NCBI RefSeq assembly: GCF_900116635.1
Contig: NZ_FPBJ01000014.1
Coordinates: 1 to 64,000 of the forward strand
Length of the DNA stretch: 64,000 nucleotides
Direction: 5' to 3'
Origin: Xenorhabdus koppenhoeferi
GTDB taxonomy: Bacteria; Pseudomonadota; Gammaproteobacteria; Enterobacterales; Enterobacteriaceae
Positions 10,711 to 19,554 of this stretch are shown one piece after another. Numbering within the stretch: the stretch's first letter is position 1; the number at the start of each line of letters is the position of its first letter. The notes below the pieces were generated by a model, which saw only the letters and a program-made list of their open reading frames with translations, did not search any database and was not told where the DNA came from. The position numbers and the translations under genes are program-made.

Positions 10711-11700
10711 ATGCGATTTGAAAGTCTTACGTCACAATTAAGGAATGAATTTGATGAAAGTAAGCTGCCGAATTTACAGTATTCAAATCTTCTGGGGACT
10801 CGTGGTGCTGCTGATATAGATTTTAAGGCGATAGCTGATGCATTGGATTGCCACCGTGATTTTTATGGTGCCGGAATTATCTATTCAGATGGTTTGTATA
10901 AGCGCTATTTGATCAGACCATCGAAAAGACGCGGCAGTCAAGTTTCTTCTGAATTAACGCATATTATTATATTTAATCTCGATTCAGGTGTAGCTCCAGA
11001 AGTTGAGCTGAAAAAAACGGTTTCAGAACCCAGTTTGATGTTGGAAATTGGTTCTACGGCACTTTCGTGTGGTGGGGCTGTATTAAGTGTATTGGGTGGA
11101 CTAGGATCAGGTGCGGCGATACCATTTACTGGAGGTGGTAGTACGGCTGGTGTGATTTTAGCTTATAGCGGATTTACTGCGACGGCTGTTCAATGCATAA
11201 ATGGAGGATACAGAGTTTATCAGCTTACTGCTAATGGAAATGAAGGAGTAGAACATATTGCGTGGTTAGATTCACAGAATTGGTATGTTACAACGACTAC
11301 AATTTTGGATATAACCTCTCTTGCATCTGGATCTGCGGCATTAAAGGAAGCTTATCAAACCTATAAGATAATGAAGGCCACTTCTCCGCGTAAGGCATCA
11401 GAGTGGTTGGAAAGTATGCCAAGACATGAAAGAAAACGCTTAACTGAAGAAATTATGCGACATAACAATCCAGGAATATCTAACCAAGTAATAAAAAGAG
11501 CTATAGAGCAAGGGAAATATATCAAACGTTACCCTACCGAAGAGATACAAAAAACGTTACGAAAGCATCTTAAAGACTCACTTATCGCAGGTAGTGGGTT
11601 TGTAGGAAGTGGCATGACAGGCTCAATTCGAAATCCAGATAATATATTAAAATCAGGAAATTATATCATTGGTACTATCTATTCTATTGCTTATGAATAA
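10711..11700 (+). CDS. candidate T6SS cargo effector, Gly-rich membrane segment
   Basis: No confident family match. 329 aa from the ATG at 10711, which has GAGTGGTG upstream; two GTG codons just before extend the frame by four codons. An N-terminal soluble region (about 1-105) is followed by a glycine-rich hydrophobic stretch (about 107-170, including GGAVLSVLGGLGSGAAIP and AGVILAYSGFTATAVQ) that could form a helical hairpin. A basic helical region (MPRHERKRLTEEIMRH) and a second glycine-rich tail (AGSGFVGSGMTGS) follow. Position directly after an orphan hcp and before a polytopic membrane protein is the typical order of hcp-effector-immunity. A membrane-acting toxin is an inference from this layout, not from homology. 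Confidence 0.55.
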   Translation: MRFESLTSQLRNEFDESKLPNLQYSNLLGTRGAADIDFKAIADALDCHRDFYGAGIIYSDGLYKRYLIRPSKRRGSQVSSELTHIIIFNLDSGVAPEVELKKTVSEPSLMLEIGSTALSCGGAVLSVLGGLGSGAAIPFTGGGSTAGVILAYSGFTATAVQCINGGYRVYQLTANGNEGVEHIAWLDSQNWYVTTTTILDITSLASGSAALKEAYQTYKIMKATSPRKASEWLESMPRHERKRLTEEIMRHNNPGISNQVIKRAIEQGKYIKRYPTEEIQKTLRKHLKDSLIAGSGFVGSGMTGSIRNPDNILKSGNYIIGTIYSIAYE

Positions 11701-11775
11701 TCAGTAAGTTATTGAACTTAACCTTATGGTTAATCGGGTTTGTTGTATAAATATTCTGGGTGTTTAGAAAATTAT

Positions 11776-12465
11776 ATGAAAATAAAAGAATTTATTTTTG
11801 ATGCAGGTTTAAGAGAGCTCTTTTATAAAGGGAAAGAGTTAGAAAAGATGATAAAAAATAATGATCCGGCATTAGAAAATATTATACTGGATGTTAGAGA
11901 TTATAAGAAATATTTTTGTTCTTCGGGTCAGTATAAGATAAGGCTTTTGATATCTATTATTGCTATGGTTTATCTGTTTTTCTTCTCTGGTGTGGCAGCA
12001 GCCCTGCCTGTATTACTTATACAAAATCCTAGCCATGAAATAATGGCCTCTTTCTTCATTTTAACTTTAGTTATTGCTGGTTGTGTTTCAGTTTTACATG
12101 TCGGATTTACTTTAAAAGGCTATTATTATGGTTCAGTTATACGTAATTATTTAAATTATATTGTGTTTTTTTCTAGTTTACTTATTATTTTCTCTAATAA
12201 AACATCTAACGTTTCCTCTATTTATTTTATCTTTATAGCAGTATGTTGTTTTGTGATAAAAATAACACTGAACAGTCGTTATTATACTGACTTTATATTA
12301 GCTAATATGCGCTATAGAATAGCAATTATTATTGATAGAAAAGAGATGAATAAAATACAAGGGCTTAATAAAAAACAATTAAGAGAATATTCAAGAGCGC
12401 TGAAATTGGCAAGGCGTAAAAAAATAAGGGATCAGAAAAGAGAAAGGCAGTCGGTGGGAAAATAG
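11776..12465 (+). CDS. four-helix membrane protein, candidate cognate immunity protein
   Basis: 229 aa, function unrecognised. An N-terminal cytosolic stretch of about 65 residues precedes four predicted transmembrane helices in two hairpins (roughly 65-95, 98-122, 130-150, 155-175). A strongly basic C-terminal tail (KKQLREYSRALKLARRKKIR) would stay in the cytoplasm. A TTG at 11740 would add 12 residues; the ATG at 11776 is preferred. Lying next to the candidate effector, a polytopic inner-membrane protein fits immunity against a membrane-acting toxin. The coding DNA is very AT-rich. Confidence 0.5.
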   Translation: MKIKEFIFDAGLRELFYKGKELEKMIKNNDPALENIILDVRDYKKYFCSSGQYKIRLLISIIAMVYLFFFSGVAAALPVLLIQNPSHEIMASFFILTLVIAGCVSVLHVGFTLKGYYYGSVIRNYLNYIVFFSSLLIIFSNKTSNVSSIYFIFIAVCCFVIKITLNSRYYTDFILANMRYRIAIIIDRKEMNKIQGLNKKQLREYSRALKLARRKKIRDQKRERQSVGK

Positions 12466-12541
12466 GTTCGAAAAATAATATGAACAATCAGGATCTAAGA
12501 TGCTAGCTGATGCCCGCTGAGCACAATTGAAATGGTGATAA

Positions 12542-12577
12542 AAGCCTGACAGTATATTTCCATGTCAGGCTTTTTTT
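12542..12577. terminator. bidirectional terminator between convergent genes
   Basis: AAGCCTGACA (12542-12551) and TGTCAGGCTT (12563-12572) form a perfect 10-bp stem with an 11-nt loop, followed by TTTTTTT on the plus strand and TTTT on the minus strand. It ends the hcp module and the convergent glycosyltransferase gene. Confidence 0.85.
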
Positions 12578-12579
12578 GG

Positions 12580-14055
12580 TTAATGTGACTGAATATTTTC
12601 AGGTGCCACAAAACTAATACAGACTGGTTCTACTTCAGAGTTTGGCTGGGGCTGAAAAGAAAACTCTTCCTTATGACTGATTATTAATGCCGGCCATTCC
12701 TTGAGTGTATGCCAGAAATTTTCCTCCGCGCAGGTTTTCCCCCGCTTTCCCACCAGTAATGCGCCATGTTCCACAATATTTTTTTCTTTGATATGGCGAT
12801 TGTAGATATTCGGTGGCGAGTCACCATCTAATTTCCAGGTTTGTATTGTTTCCGGGCGATAGTGGCTGTAGAACGTCATCCATTCATGTAAATATTTCCC
12901 ACCCACGTAATACAAAGGTGTTGAATACTGTTTGCTCCAGCGCTGGTCAAGCTGACGGGTAAAGTCTTTTATCCCGACAAGTTTCTGACCGGCTCCACGG
13001 ATATTTGCCACCATTACGCTGGAATAGCCAATTAACACCAATATGCCGAACATGGCCAGTCCCCGTAATGTGCCTTGCAGAGATTTATGAGGATATACCG
13101 TTATTGACCCAACCAACAAAGCTGGCGTAACGATCATAAAAGGCTGCAACCACTCAGTCATGCGCCCGCCCTGATTGAAAGAGAACCAGCCGTAAATAAT
13201 CAGGAGAGGCAGCAGAATAATGATATTGACCAGCTTGTTGGATTGTTTCTTAGGCCAGCCAATCCGGCCTCCCAGCATATAAGTAATCACACTGACAATA
13301 ATCAGTGGGTAAAACACAGAAAGCATTGCACGGGTGGTATGCAGATTGAATCCTTCCTTAATTTGGGAATCGACCCACTTAAACGCGGCAAAGTCGTTAT
13401 TCACCAGCCACCAGAGATTTGGTAAAACCAGTGCGAGCCACAGGATAATGGCGAGATAAAACAGGGGCTCCCGATAATTGCGCCGCACTTTTGGCACGAA
13501 CAGGGAGAGCAAAAAGACAGAGCCGATAATGGCAAGGGAAGAGTACTTCGCCATTGTTGCCAGCCCGGTTGTGAGTGCGAAAGCCAGCCACCATTTAGGA
13601 TGATCATCAATGGCACGCAGGAAAAACAGCAGCGACCACGGCCATAGCATAACCAGAAGGTAATTATCGTTATAAGGGATGATATCAAAGTTGATGATAC
13701 CGGACAGATTCAGCGTTAACATGGCAAGCCATGCCAGAATGATTTTAGCTGTCAGTCGGAAAGCCAGCTGCCAGACACCAAGCATCCCGATGGCAATGGC
13801 AACAAAGTGGACAAAATACCAATAAAAGCTGAGCGATATATTGCTGATATGGATAGCAGGGAGCATTATAGCACCGACTAACCACGGGTTTTTTGGGGAA
13901 CCCCACTCGCCATTGGTGCCCCAGTTCAAGGCTTCTACGGCATCATAAGGAACGGTGGGATCGAGAAAGTAGCTTGCTATTATCCATAACACGGCATAAC
14001 CAGTGACCCAAAGATACAATGGCATGCGGTAAGAAGAAGTATCAAAAAAACGCAT
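12580..14055 (-). CDS. GT39-type (ArnT/PMT-like) membrane glycosyltransferase
   Basis: 491 aa polytopic inner-membrane protein with about ten hydrophobic helices in the first 350 residues and a C-terminal soluble domain of about 130 residues. The first loop after TM1 has the acidic motif VPYDAVEALNWG, where GT-C enzymes of the PMT/ArnT type keep the catalytic Asp/Glu, plus WGSPKNPWLV just after. Such enzymes move a sugar from an undecaprenyl-phosphate donor to lipid A, other glycans or proteins. The substrate cannot be read from the sequence. It stands alone between the hcp module and yihI, with no arn genes nearby, so lipid A aminoarabinose transfer is unlikely. Confidence 0.8.
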   Translation of the reverse strand: MRFFDTSSYRMPLYLWVTGYAVLWIIASYFLDPTVPYDAVEALNWGTNGEWGSPKNPWLVGAIMLPAIHISNISLSFYWYFVHFVAIAIGMLGVWQLAFRLTAKIILAWLAMLTLNLSGIINFDIIPYNDNYLLVMLWPWSLLFFLRAIDDHPKWWLAFALTTGLATMAKYSSLAIIGSVFLLSLFVPKVRRNYREPLFYLAIILWLALVLPNLWWLVNNDFAAFKWVDSQIKEGFNLHTTRAMLSVFYPLIIVSVITYMLGGRIGWPKKQSNKLVNIIILLPLLIIYGWFSFNQGGRMTEWLQPFMIVTPALLVGSITVYPHKSLQGTLRGLAMFGILVLIGYSSVMVANIRGAGQKLVGIKDFTRQLDQRWSKQYSTPLYYVGGKYLHEWMTFYSHYRPETIQTWKLDGDSPPNIYNRHIKEKNIVEHGALLVGKRGKTCAEENFWHTLKEWPALIISHKEEFSFQPQPNSEVEPVCISFVAPENIQSH

Positions 14056-14201
14056 AGTGGTTAATGATCAATTATTTGAGTTAAAGTTAATTAGAATATT
14101 AGCCGAACTTTAAGTCATAAGTGAATGACATTGGATGTTATAGGTGGTTTCTGTTAGATTCCGCCAAAATATCTTGATAAAAGCGAGTTGAGTCACAAGC
14201 G

Positions 14202-14735
14202 ATGAGTCCGTTAAAGAAAAAAACACCAGCGAAGCCTTCCGCTGGCAAGCAAAAAAGAAAAAGTCGCGCAGAGCTGGATGCAGAAGGGCGCGAACGTAAA
14301 CGCCAGAAAAAACGCCGTGGTAACCAGACAGGCAGCCGTAGTAACGGTGATGGCAGAGATAAAAAACGTTCAGCAGGCAATCAGGAAAAAGATCCGCGTA
14401 TTGGCAGTAAAGTTCCGGTTCCTCTGGTCATTGGCGAAAAAGAAACGCCGATGAAACCAGTCACTAAGCCTGTTGAGGAGAAACAAGAGCTTCGTTTGTC
14501 CCCGCAGGAAGAACTGGCAATGCTGGAAAATGACGAGCGTCTGGATGATTTGTTAGAGCGTCTTGAGCAGGGCGAGAAACTGTCTAAGGAAGACAATGCC
14601 TATGTTGATAATACACTCGACCGGATTGACGTTCTGATGGAAGAATTGGGTATCAATCCAGAAGATGATGACAGCGATGACAGCGAAGAAGAGGAGCGGC
14701 AGGAAGATATCATGTCGTTGTTGAAGGGTAAATAA
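14202..14735 (+). CDS. yihI: YihI, activator of the Der (EngA) GTPase
   Basis: 177 aa. A highly basic N-terminal half ([20 protein letters not shown]) is followed by a conserved middle ([12 protein letters not shown]) and an acidic helical C-terminus ([53 protein letters not shown] region). YihI stimulates GTP hydrolysis by Der and so modulates late 50S ribosome assembly. In E. coli it is followed by hemN and glnG on this side. Here hemN is reduced to a fossil. Confidence 0.93.
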   Translation: MSPLKKKTPAKPSAGKQKRKSRAELDAEGRERKRQKKRRGNQTGSRSNGDGRDKKRSAGNQEKDPRIGSKVPVPLVIGEKETPMKPVTKPVEEKQELRLSPQEELAMLENDERLDDLLERLEQGEKLSKEDNAYVDNTLDRIDVLMEELGINPEDDDSDDSEEEERQEDIMSLLKGK

Positions 14736-14776
14736 TTCCTGCTTCAATGAATTGTGATTGTAAAAGGCGGGTTCAT

Positions 14777-14821
14777 CCTAATAACCATAGTATTAGTATG
14801 TTATCTATTATGGTTATTAGG
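14777..14821. repeat. 13-bp perfect inverted repeat downstream of yihI
   Basis: CCTAATAACCATA (14777-14789) and TATGGTTATTAGG (14809-14821) are perfect inverted copies around a 19-nt loop. There is no T run. It may be a 3' stem for yihI or the scar of an excised element at the edge of the hemN deletion. Confidence 0.6.
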
Positions 14822-14877
14822 GAATAGGTAAACTATGGCGGCTATCGCAACGTAAACGTTGATTGCGCAGTATCATC

Positions 14878-14970
14878 ATGACACGACATTTCAATTCAAT
14901 GAAAAAGTTGCGTTTTGATGGGTGTAAGCTGTGCAATTTCTGTGGCTGCAACAAGCTGGTTACTCGCTAA
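14878..14970 (+). pseudogene. hemN: hemN fossil: radical-SAM cysteine motif remnant
   Basis: A 30-codon frame starting MTRHFNSMKKLRF ends in DGCKLCNFCGCNKLVTR and a TAA stop. E. coli HemN (oxygen-independent coproporphyrinogen III dehydrogenase) carries CHKLCYFCGCNKIVTRQ around its iron-sulfur cluster, as I recall it. The match is nearly residue for residue apart from one missing codon, which breaks the CxxxCxxC spacing. The strand and position, after yihI and before convergent glnG, are exactly those of hemN in E. coli. Over 400 codons of hemN are absent. It could still be expressed as a Cys-rich micropeptide, but the simplest reading is a deletion remnant. Confidence 0.8.
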
Positions 14971-14977
14971 ACATACA

Positions 14978-15002
14978 AGGCGGATTTTGCTAAATTCCGC
15001 CT
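14978..15002 (-). terminator. hairpin after glnG
   Basis: AGGCGGA (14978-14984) pairs with TCCGCCT (14996-15002). On the minus strand it follows the glnG stop and leads into TTGTATGTTT, a weak T-rich tail. Likely the end of the glnALG transcripts. Confidence 0.5.
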
Positions 15003-15012
15003 GTATTCTAAC

Positions 15013-16437
15013 CTATTCCAATTCTTTCAATTTCCGCGTTATCGTATTTCTACCCCAGCCCAATAAGCGGGCGGCTTCCTGTTTATGACCATTGGTATAT
15101 TCCAGTGCACAATTAAGCAGTGTCCGCTCCAGTAATGGCAACGCATCGGAGAGAAGATCTGTTTTTCCCTCTTTTAAGGCATGTTTTGCCCATTCTGCCA
15201 ACAGTTGAGACCAGCTTTCAGAGGAAACTGAGTGTGAAATAGGTAGGCTTCCTGCTTGCTCAGTTGATTGATTGCCTATCAGGTCCGAGGGAAGATCTTG
15301 TACCAGTATTTCCTTGCTGGCAGCCATCACCGTCAGCCAACGGCAGACGTTTTCCAATTGACGGACATTTCCTGACCACGGTAGACGCATCAAAGCGATT
15401 TCAGTCGCAGGATGCAGCACTTTGGCTTCAACGCCTAACTCTTTGGCTGTTTGTTGCAGAAAATGATGCGTCAGACGAGGAATATCTTCCACTCTGTCCC
15501 GCAATGGGGGTAACTGAACACGAATGACATTCAGGCGATGGTAGAGATCTTCCCGGAATCTGCCTTCTGCAACCCGTTGCTCAAGATTCTGGTGAGTGGC
15601 GGCAATGATACGAACATCCACCTTCACCGGAGCATAGCCCCCAACTCGATAGAATTGCCCTTCCGCCAGTACCCGCAGTAAGCGAGTCTGGATATCCAGC
15701 GGCATATCGCCAATTTCATCCAAAAACAGCGAGCCGCCATTGGCTTGTTCAAAACGCCCTTGACGAACCTGGTTTGCTCCCGTAAAAGCCCCTTTCTCAT
15801 GACCAAACAGCTCAGATTCAATCAAATCTTTTGGAATTGCTGCCATATTCAAGGCAATAAACGGTGCACAAGCGCGTGGGCTATGACGGTGAAGAGCATG
15901 AGCGACCAGTTCTTTTCCCGTGCCAGACTCCCCATTAATCAATACGCTGATAGAAGAACGGGAGAGGCGACCGATAATCCGGTATACGTCCTGCATGGCT
16001 GGTGCTTCACCGATCATGTCTGAAACAGATCCAGCCACTTGCGGATGGGAGGAAGATTGATGCTGTTCGCGATAGTGGCTCAGTGCCCGCTCAACCAGTG
16101 CAACGGTTTCATCAATATCGAAGGGTTTTGGCAGATAATCGTATGCACCGTGTTGATAAGCACTAACGGCGGCATCTAAATCAGAATGAGCGGTCATAAT
16201 GATGACCGGAAGTTGTGGATGACTCTGTCTGATCTGATTGAGTAGGCTCAGCCCATCCAGCCCGGGCATACGGATATCTGAAAGCAGAACTTCAGGGCTG
16301 CCCTGTGACAGTCCAGTCAGTACAGCATCAGCATCTTCAAAACTGGTGCATTCCATTCCTGCACCACCCAGTGCCCGTTCAAGTACCCAACGGATAGAAC
16401 TGTCATCATCAACGATCCAGACTTTACCTCGTTGCAT
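15013..16437 (-). CDS. glnG: NtrC (NR-I) sigma-54-dependent nitrogen response regulator
   Basis: 474 aa bacterial enhancer-binding protein. The receiver domain (about 1-120) has phospho-acceptor D54 in LLSDIRMPGLDG. The AAA+ domain (about 140-370) has Walker A GESGTGKE, the sigma-54 contact motif GAFTGA, and Walker B LFLDEIGDMP. A C-terminal Fis-type helix-turn-helix (NGHKQEAARLLGWGRNTITRK) binds enhancers. Activated by NtrB under nitrogen limitation, it switches on glnA and other Ntr genes. It lies 33 bp after glnL in the glnA-glnL-glnG cluster. Confidence 0.98.
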   Translation of the reverse strand: MQRGKVWIVDDDSSIRWVLERALGGAGMECTSFEDADAVLTGLSQGSPEVLLSDIRMPGLDGLSLLNQIRQSHPQLPVIIMTAHSDLDAAVSAYQHGAYDYLPKPFDIDETVALVERALSHYREQHQSSSHPQVAGSVSDMIGEAPAMQDVYRIIGRLSRSSISVLINGESGTGKELVAHALHRHSPRACAPFIALNMAAIPKDLIESELFGHEKGAFTGANQVRQGRFEQANGGSLFLDEIGDMPLDIQTRLLRVLAEGQFYRVGGYAPVKVDVRIIAATHQNLEQRVAEGRFREDLYHRLNVIRVQLPPLRDRVEDIPRLTHHFLQQTAKELGVEAKVLHPATEIALMRLPWSGNVRQLENVCRWLTVMAASKEILVQDLPSDLIGNQSTEQAGSLPISHSVSSESWSQLLAEWAKHALKEGKTDLLSDALPLLERTLLNCALEYTNGHKQEAARLLGWGRNTITRKLKELE

Positions 16438-16470
16438 TGTCTCCCTCTACTTTTTGATCAGTTTGATCAG

Positions 16471-17520
16471 TCATTTCTTGATAGGCAGGTAAATGGAAAA
16501 TTCCGTATGCCCCGGCCAACTGGTGAATTCGATTTTTCCGGCATGCTGAGTAATAAGATTACGGGCGATGGATAACCCAAGCCCAGTTCCACTTTCATGC
16601 CCACTGATCATGGGGTAAAAAAGTGTGTCCTGAATATTGGGTGGGATGCCAGGCCCATTGTCTTCAACATCAATTCTGGCAGCCAGACGGTAACGTTCAC
16701 TTTGTAAGGTAACCTGAAATGCTGTTCTTGTCCTCAGAGTAATCGTACCGGCTTTTTCGCCCAGAGCTTGCAGGGCATTGCGAGTAATATTCAGTAATAC
16801 CTGCTCAATTTGGTCAGGATAGTGGGCTAACTCAGGCAGGCTGGGATCATAATCTTTGATCAGCGTGACATTGGCAGGCATTTCCAATGAAACTAATTGA
16901 TAAACACGCTCGACCACCTGATGGATGCTCTGTCGGGTTTGGGTTCCGGGATGCTGTGGTCCCAGCAACCTATCAACAAGAACACGTAGTCTGTCAGCCT
17001 GTTCAATGATCACTTGAGTATATTCCCGCAAATATGGTTCTGGCAGTGCCTTGGCGAGCAGTTGTGCGGCTCCTCGTAACCCGCCAAGGGGATTTTTGAT
17101 TTCATGTGCCAGCCCCCGAACCAATTCCCGCGCAGCTGCCTGCTGTGCTTGTTGAATCTGCTCTTGGCTTAAACGTCGCTGGCTATCCATAGGTGCTAGT
17201 TCCAGCAGAATAAACTGTTCGGAAATTGGTTGGGCACTGAGCGACATCACGTGAGAGTGATTATTAATCACCAACATAACTTCGTTATCGGTAAAGCCAT
17301 GGCCGCTTATCAAACTAGAACGCATCAATTCTGTATCCAATGAGATATAGCTAAACAGAATTGGAAGAGGCGTGCCGAATAACTTACGTGAACTTTGTGC
17401 CAGAAGTTGCATTGCGGAATGATTGGTGTAACGGATAATCAAATCATTATCCAGCACTAAGACACTGTTTATCTGTGAGTCGAGAATCTGTTCTGCATCG
17501 GGCAAATCAACCATTGTCAT
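16471..17520 (-). CDS. glnL: NtrB (NR-II) nitrogen sensor histidine kinase/phosphatase
   Basis: 349 aa, the same length as E. coli NtrB, cytoplasmic. It has an N-terminal PAS domain (about 8-110), DHp with the phospho-accepting His in [13 protein letters not shown] (near 139), and ATPase motifs [10 protein letters not shown] (N), DNGPGIP (G1) and GTGLGLSIA (G2). It phosphorylates or, with PII (GlnB), dephosphorylates NtrC. The frame begins [11 protein letters not shown]; the third residue is an alternative start. An NtrC site immediately upstream suggests autoregulation of the glnLG promoter. Confidence 0.98.
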   Translation of the reverse strand: MTMVDLPDAEQILDSQINSVLVLDNDLIIRYTNHSAMQLLAQSSRKLFGTPLPILFSYISLDTELMRSSLISGHGFTDNEVMLVINNHSHVMSLSAQPISEQFILLELAPMDSQRRLSQEQIQQAQQAAARELVRGLAHEIKNPLGGLRGAAQLLAKALPEPYLREYTQVIIEQADRLRVLVDRLLGPQHPGTQTRQSIHQVVERVYQLVSLEMPANVTLIKDYDPSLPELAHYPDQIEQVLLNITRNALQALGEKAGTITLRTRTAFQVTLQSERYRLAARIDVEDNGPGIPPNIQDTLFYPMISGHESGTGLGLSIARNLITQHAGKIEFTSWPGHTEFSIYLPIKK

Positions 17521-17528
17521 TCAATCTC

Positions 17529-17545
17529 TGCACTTTTTTGGTGCA
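17529..17545 (-). promoter_or_regulatory. NtrC-binding site at the glnL promoter
   Basis: TGCACTTTTTTGGTGCA (17529-17545) fits the NtrC dyad GCAC-N7-GTGC exactly and ends 8 bases before the glnL start. In E. coli an NtrC site in this place lets NtrC-P repress the internal glnLG promoter. The same role is inferred. Confidence 0.8.
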
Positions 17546-17737
17546 TTGTAGCCTATTTAGGCATAACTCGATGTGCCTTCTGTTAAGAATGTATTTTGGC
17601 TCCTTCGGAACAAGAGTCATTACGCACAATGTGAACCTGCTTATATGCACCGGAAAAGAACCCATCCGAAGATGGGCTAAAGTTTTACGGCAACAAAAAA
17701 TGAATCACAATAATATTATCAAGCTCAATATTCAGCA

Positions 17738-19147
17738 TTACACACTGTAATACAGTTCAAACTCCAGAGGATGTGGAGCCATACGGACGCGTTCAATTTC
17801 ACCTTGTAATAAATTGAGATAAGCATCAATTCCATCATTGGTGAAAACACCACTGCGCGTCAGGAATTCGCGATCTGCATCCAATGCAGCTAAAGCCTCT
17901 TCTAAAGAAGAAGCCACAGTTGGGATTTCTTGTGCTTCTTCCGCAGGCAGGTCATACAAGTTTTTATCCATTGCATCACCCGGATGGATTTTATTGATGA
18001 TGCCATCAAGGCCAGCCATCAGCAGGGCGGAAAAAGCCAGGTAAGGATTCGCTGCCGGATCAGGAAAACGCACTTCAATACGGCGGGCTTTAGTGCTGGC
18101 TACAACCGGAATACGGATAGAAGCAGAGCGGTTACGGGCAGAATAAGCCAGCATAACCGGAGCTTCAAAGCCGGGTACCAGGCGTTTGTAAGAGTTAGTG
18201 GTTGGATTCGTGAAGGCATTCAATGCGCGGGCATGTTTGATAATACCGCCGATATAGTACAGCGCCATCTCAGACAGACCACCGTATTTATCACCTGCAA
18301 ACAGGTTAGTGCCATCTTTGGATAGTGACATATGGCAGTGCATCCCAGAACCGTTATCACCGACTAATGGTTTTGGCATAAATGTGGCAGTCTTACCATA
18401 TTTATGGGCAACATTATGAACCACATACTTATAAGTTTGGGTTTCATCTGCTTTTTTGGTCATGGTATTAAAACGGGTAGCAACTTCGTTTTGTCCGGCT
18501 GTTGCAACTTCATGATGGTGTGCTTCAACCACCAAACCCATTTTTTCCATTGTCAGACACATGGATGAACGTAGGTCTTGAGAGGAATCTACTGGCGGAA
18601 CAGGGAAATAGCCACCTTTTATGCCGGGACGATGGCCTTTGTTACCGCTTTCATAACGTGTGCCGCTGTTCCATGCTGCCTCAGTATCATCAATATGGTA
18701 GTAAGAACCAGAGATGGAATTCCCGAAACGGATATCATCGAACAGGAAAAATTCGGGTTCTGGTCCAAATAAAACGGTGTCTGCGATGCCGCTCGCACGC
18801 AGGAAATTTTCCGCGCGTTTGGCGATAGAACGGGGATCGCGATCATAACCTTGCATTGTTCCCGGTTCCAGAATATCGCAGCGTATAATGAGCGTGGCAT
18901 CATTAAAGAAAGGATCCATCATTGCAGTGCTCGGGTCTGGCATTAACACCATATCGGACTCATTGATACCTTTCCAGCCACCTATAGATGAACCGTCAAA
19001 CATTTTTCCATCTTCGAAGAAATCGTTATCAACTTGATGGGCAGGGATAGTGATATGTTGTTCTTTACCTCTGGTATCAGTAAAACGTAAGTCAATAAAC
19101 TTCACCTGATGTTCTTCAATTATGGACAAAACATGTTCAACGGACAT
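17738..19147 (-). CDS. glnA: glutamine synthetase, type I
   Basis: 469 aa, the usual length for the dodecameric GS-I that makes glutamine from glutamate, ammonia and ATP. Visible signatures are [12 protein letters not shown] (N-terminal beta-grasp), [10 protein letters not shown], the ATP-binding [16 protein letters not shown] and the adenylylation region [17 protein letters not shown], whose Tyr is the residue modified by GlnE. Transcription is from a sigma-54 promoter with upstream NtrC enhancers. In E. coli the next divergent gene is bipA; here a large island intervenes. Confidence 0.99.
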   Translation of the reverse strand: MSVEHVLSIIEEHQVKFIDLRFTDTRGKEQHITIPAHQVDNDFFEDGKMFDGSSIGGWKGINESDMVLMPDPSTAMMDPFFNDATLIIRCDILEPGTMQGYDRDPRSIAKRAENFLRASGIADTVLFGPEPEFFLFDDIRFGNSISGSYYHIDDTEAAWNSGTRYESGNKGHRPGIKGGYFPVPPVDSSQDLRSSMCLTMEKMGLVVEAHHHEVATAGQNEVATRFNTMTKKADETQTYKYVVHNVAHKYGKTATFMPKPLVGDNGSGMHCHMSLSKDGTNLFAGDKYGGLSEMALYYIGGIIKHARALNAFTNPTTNSYKRLVPGFEAPVMLAYSARNRSASIRIPVVASTKARRIEVRFPDPAANPYLAFSALLMAGLDGIINKIHPGDAMDKNLYDLPAEEAQEIPTVASSLEEALAALDADREFLTRSGVFTNDGIDAYLNLLQGEIERVRMAPHPLEFELYYSV

Positions 19148-19267
19148 ACTGAATTCTCCTGGTTTGCATCGGTCAGATAAAACTGTGCAAGAAAGCTGCT
19201 GTTTTATCCAGGGCGATTGTGTATCTCTGTACAGTCAATTTTTGCTAAATTACTCATGCAAAGATTA

Positions 19268-19285
19268 ATGCGAAAAGCGTGCCAA
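19268..19285 (-). promoter_or_regulatory. sigma-54 promoter of glnA (glnAp2)
   Basis: Read on the minus strand this is TTGGCACGCTTTTCGCAT: the -24 GG and -12 GC are correctly spaced (TGGCAC-N5-TCGCA). E. coli glnAp2 also has TCGC at this place, as I recall. The start of transcription would lie near 19259. Confidence 0.85.
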
Positions 19286-19370
19286 CTTTTAAAAAGTCTT
19301 TAATATCAGAGTATGATTTTTTGGCGGATAAGAGAATGAATAGAATAAAGGCACAGTTTCTAAATATTTT

Positions 19371-19418
19371 GCACTGTATTGGTGATTTTTAGCTACGAGC
19401 CGCGCACTTAAATGGTGC
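19371..19418 (-). promoter_or_regulatory. two NtrC enhancer sites for glnA
   Basis: GCACTGTATTGGTGA (19371-19385) and the perfect dyad GCACTTAAATGGTGC (19404-19418) both fit GCAC-N7-GTGC. Their centres are 33 bp apart, three helical turns, at about -120 and -152 from the predicted sigma-54 start. This matches the paired high-affinity enhancers of E. coli glnA. Confidence 0.88.
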
Positions 19419-19554
19419 GGTAGAAGGTAATAAGTAATTTGTCTATACCCCATGAATTCACTAAATAACATATGATGAATACCATCTCTATAAGAGGCGG
19501 TATTCATTTAAGAACAAATTGAATAATCAGCTAATATTAGTGAGAATTAGTGCA

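Larger units (their letters stand above)
19148..19554. other. glnA control region and island junction
   Basis: This 407-bp gap holds the sigma-54 promoter and NtrC enhancers for glnA, described separately. Beyond about 19430 I see no gene or repeat before the island's first gene ends at 19555. The nitrogen control region is complete, so the island inserted just outside it. Confidence 0.7.

Noticed and set aside
12580-14055. Naming the glycosyltransferase ArnT
   Set aside because: No arn operon nearby and only the general GT-C layout is visible; the substrate is unknown.
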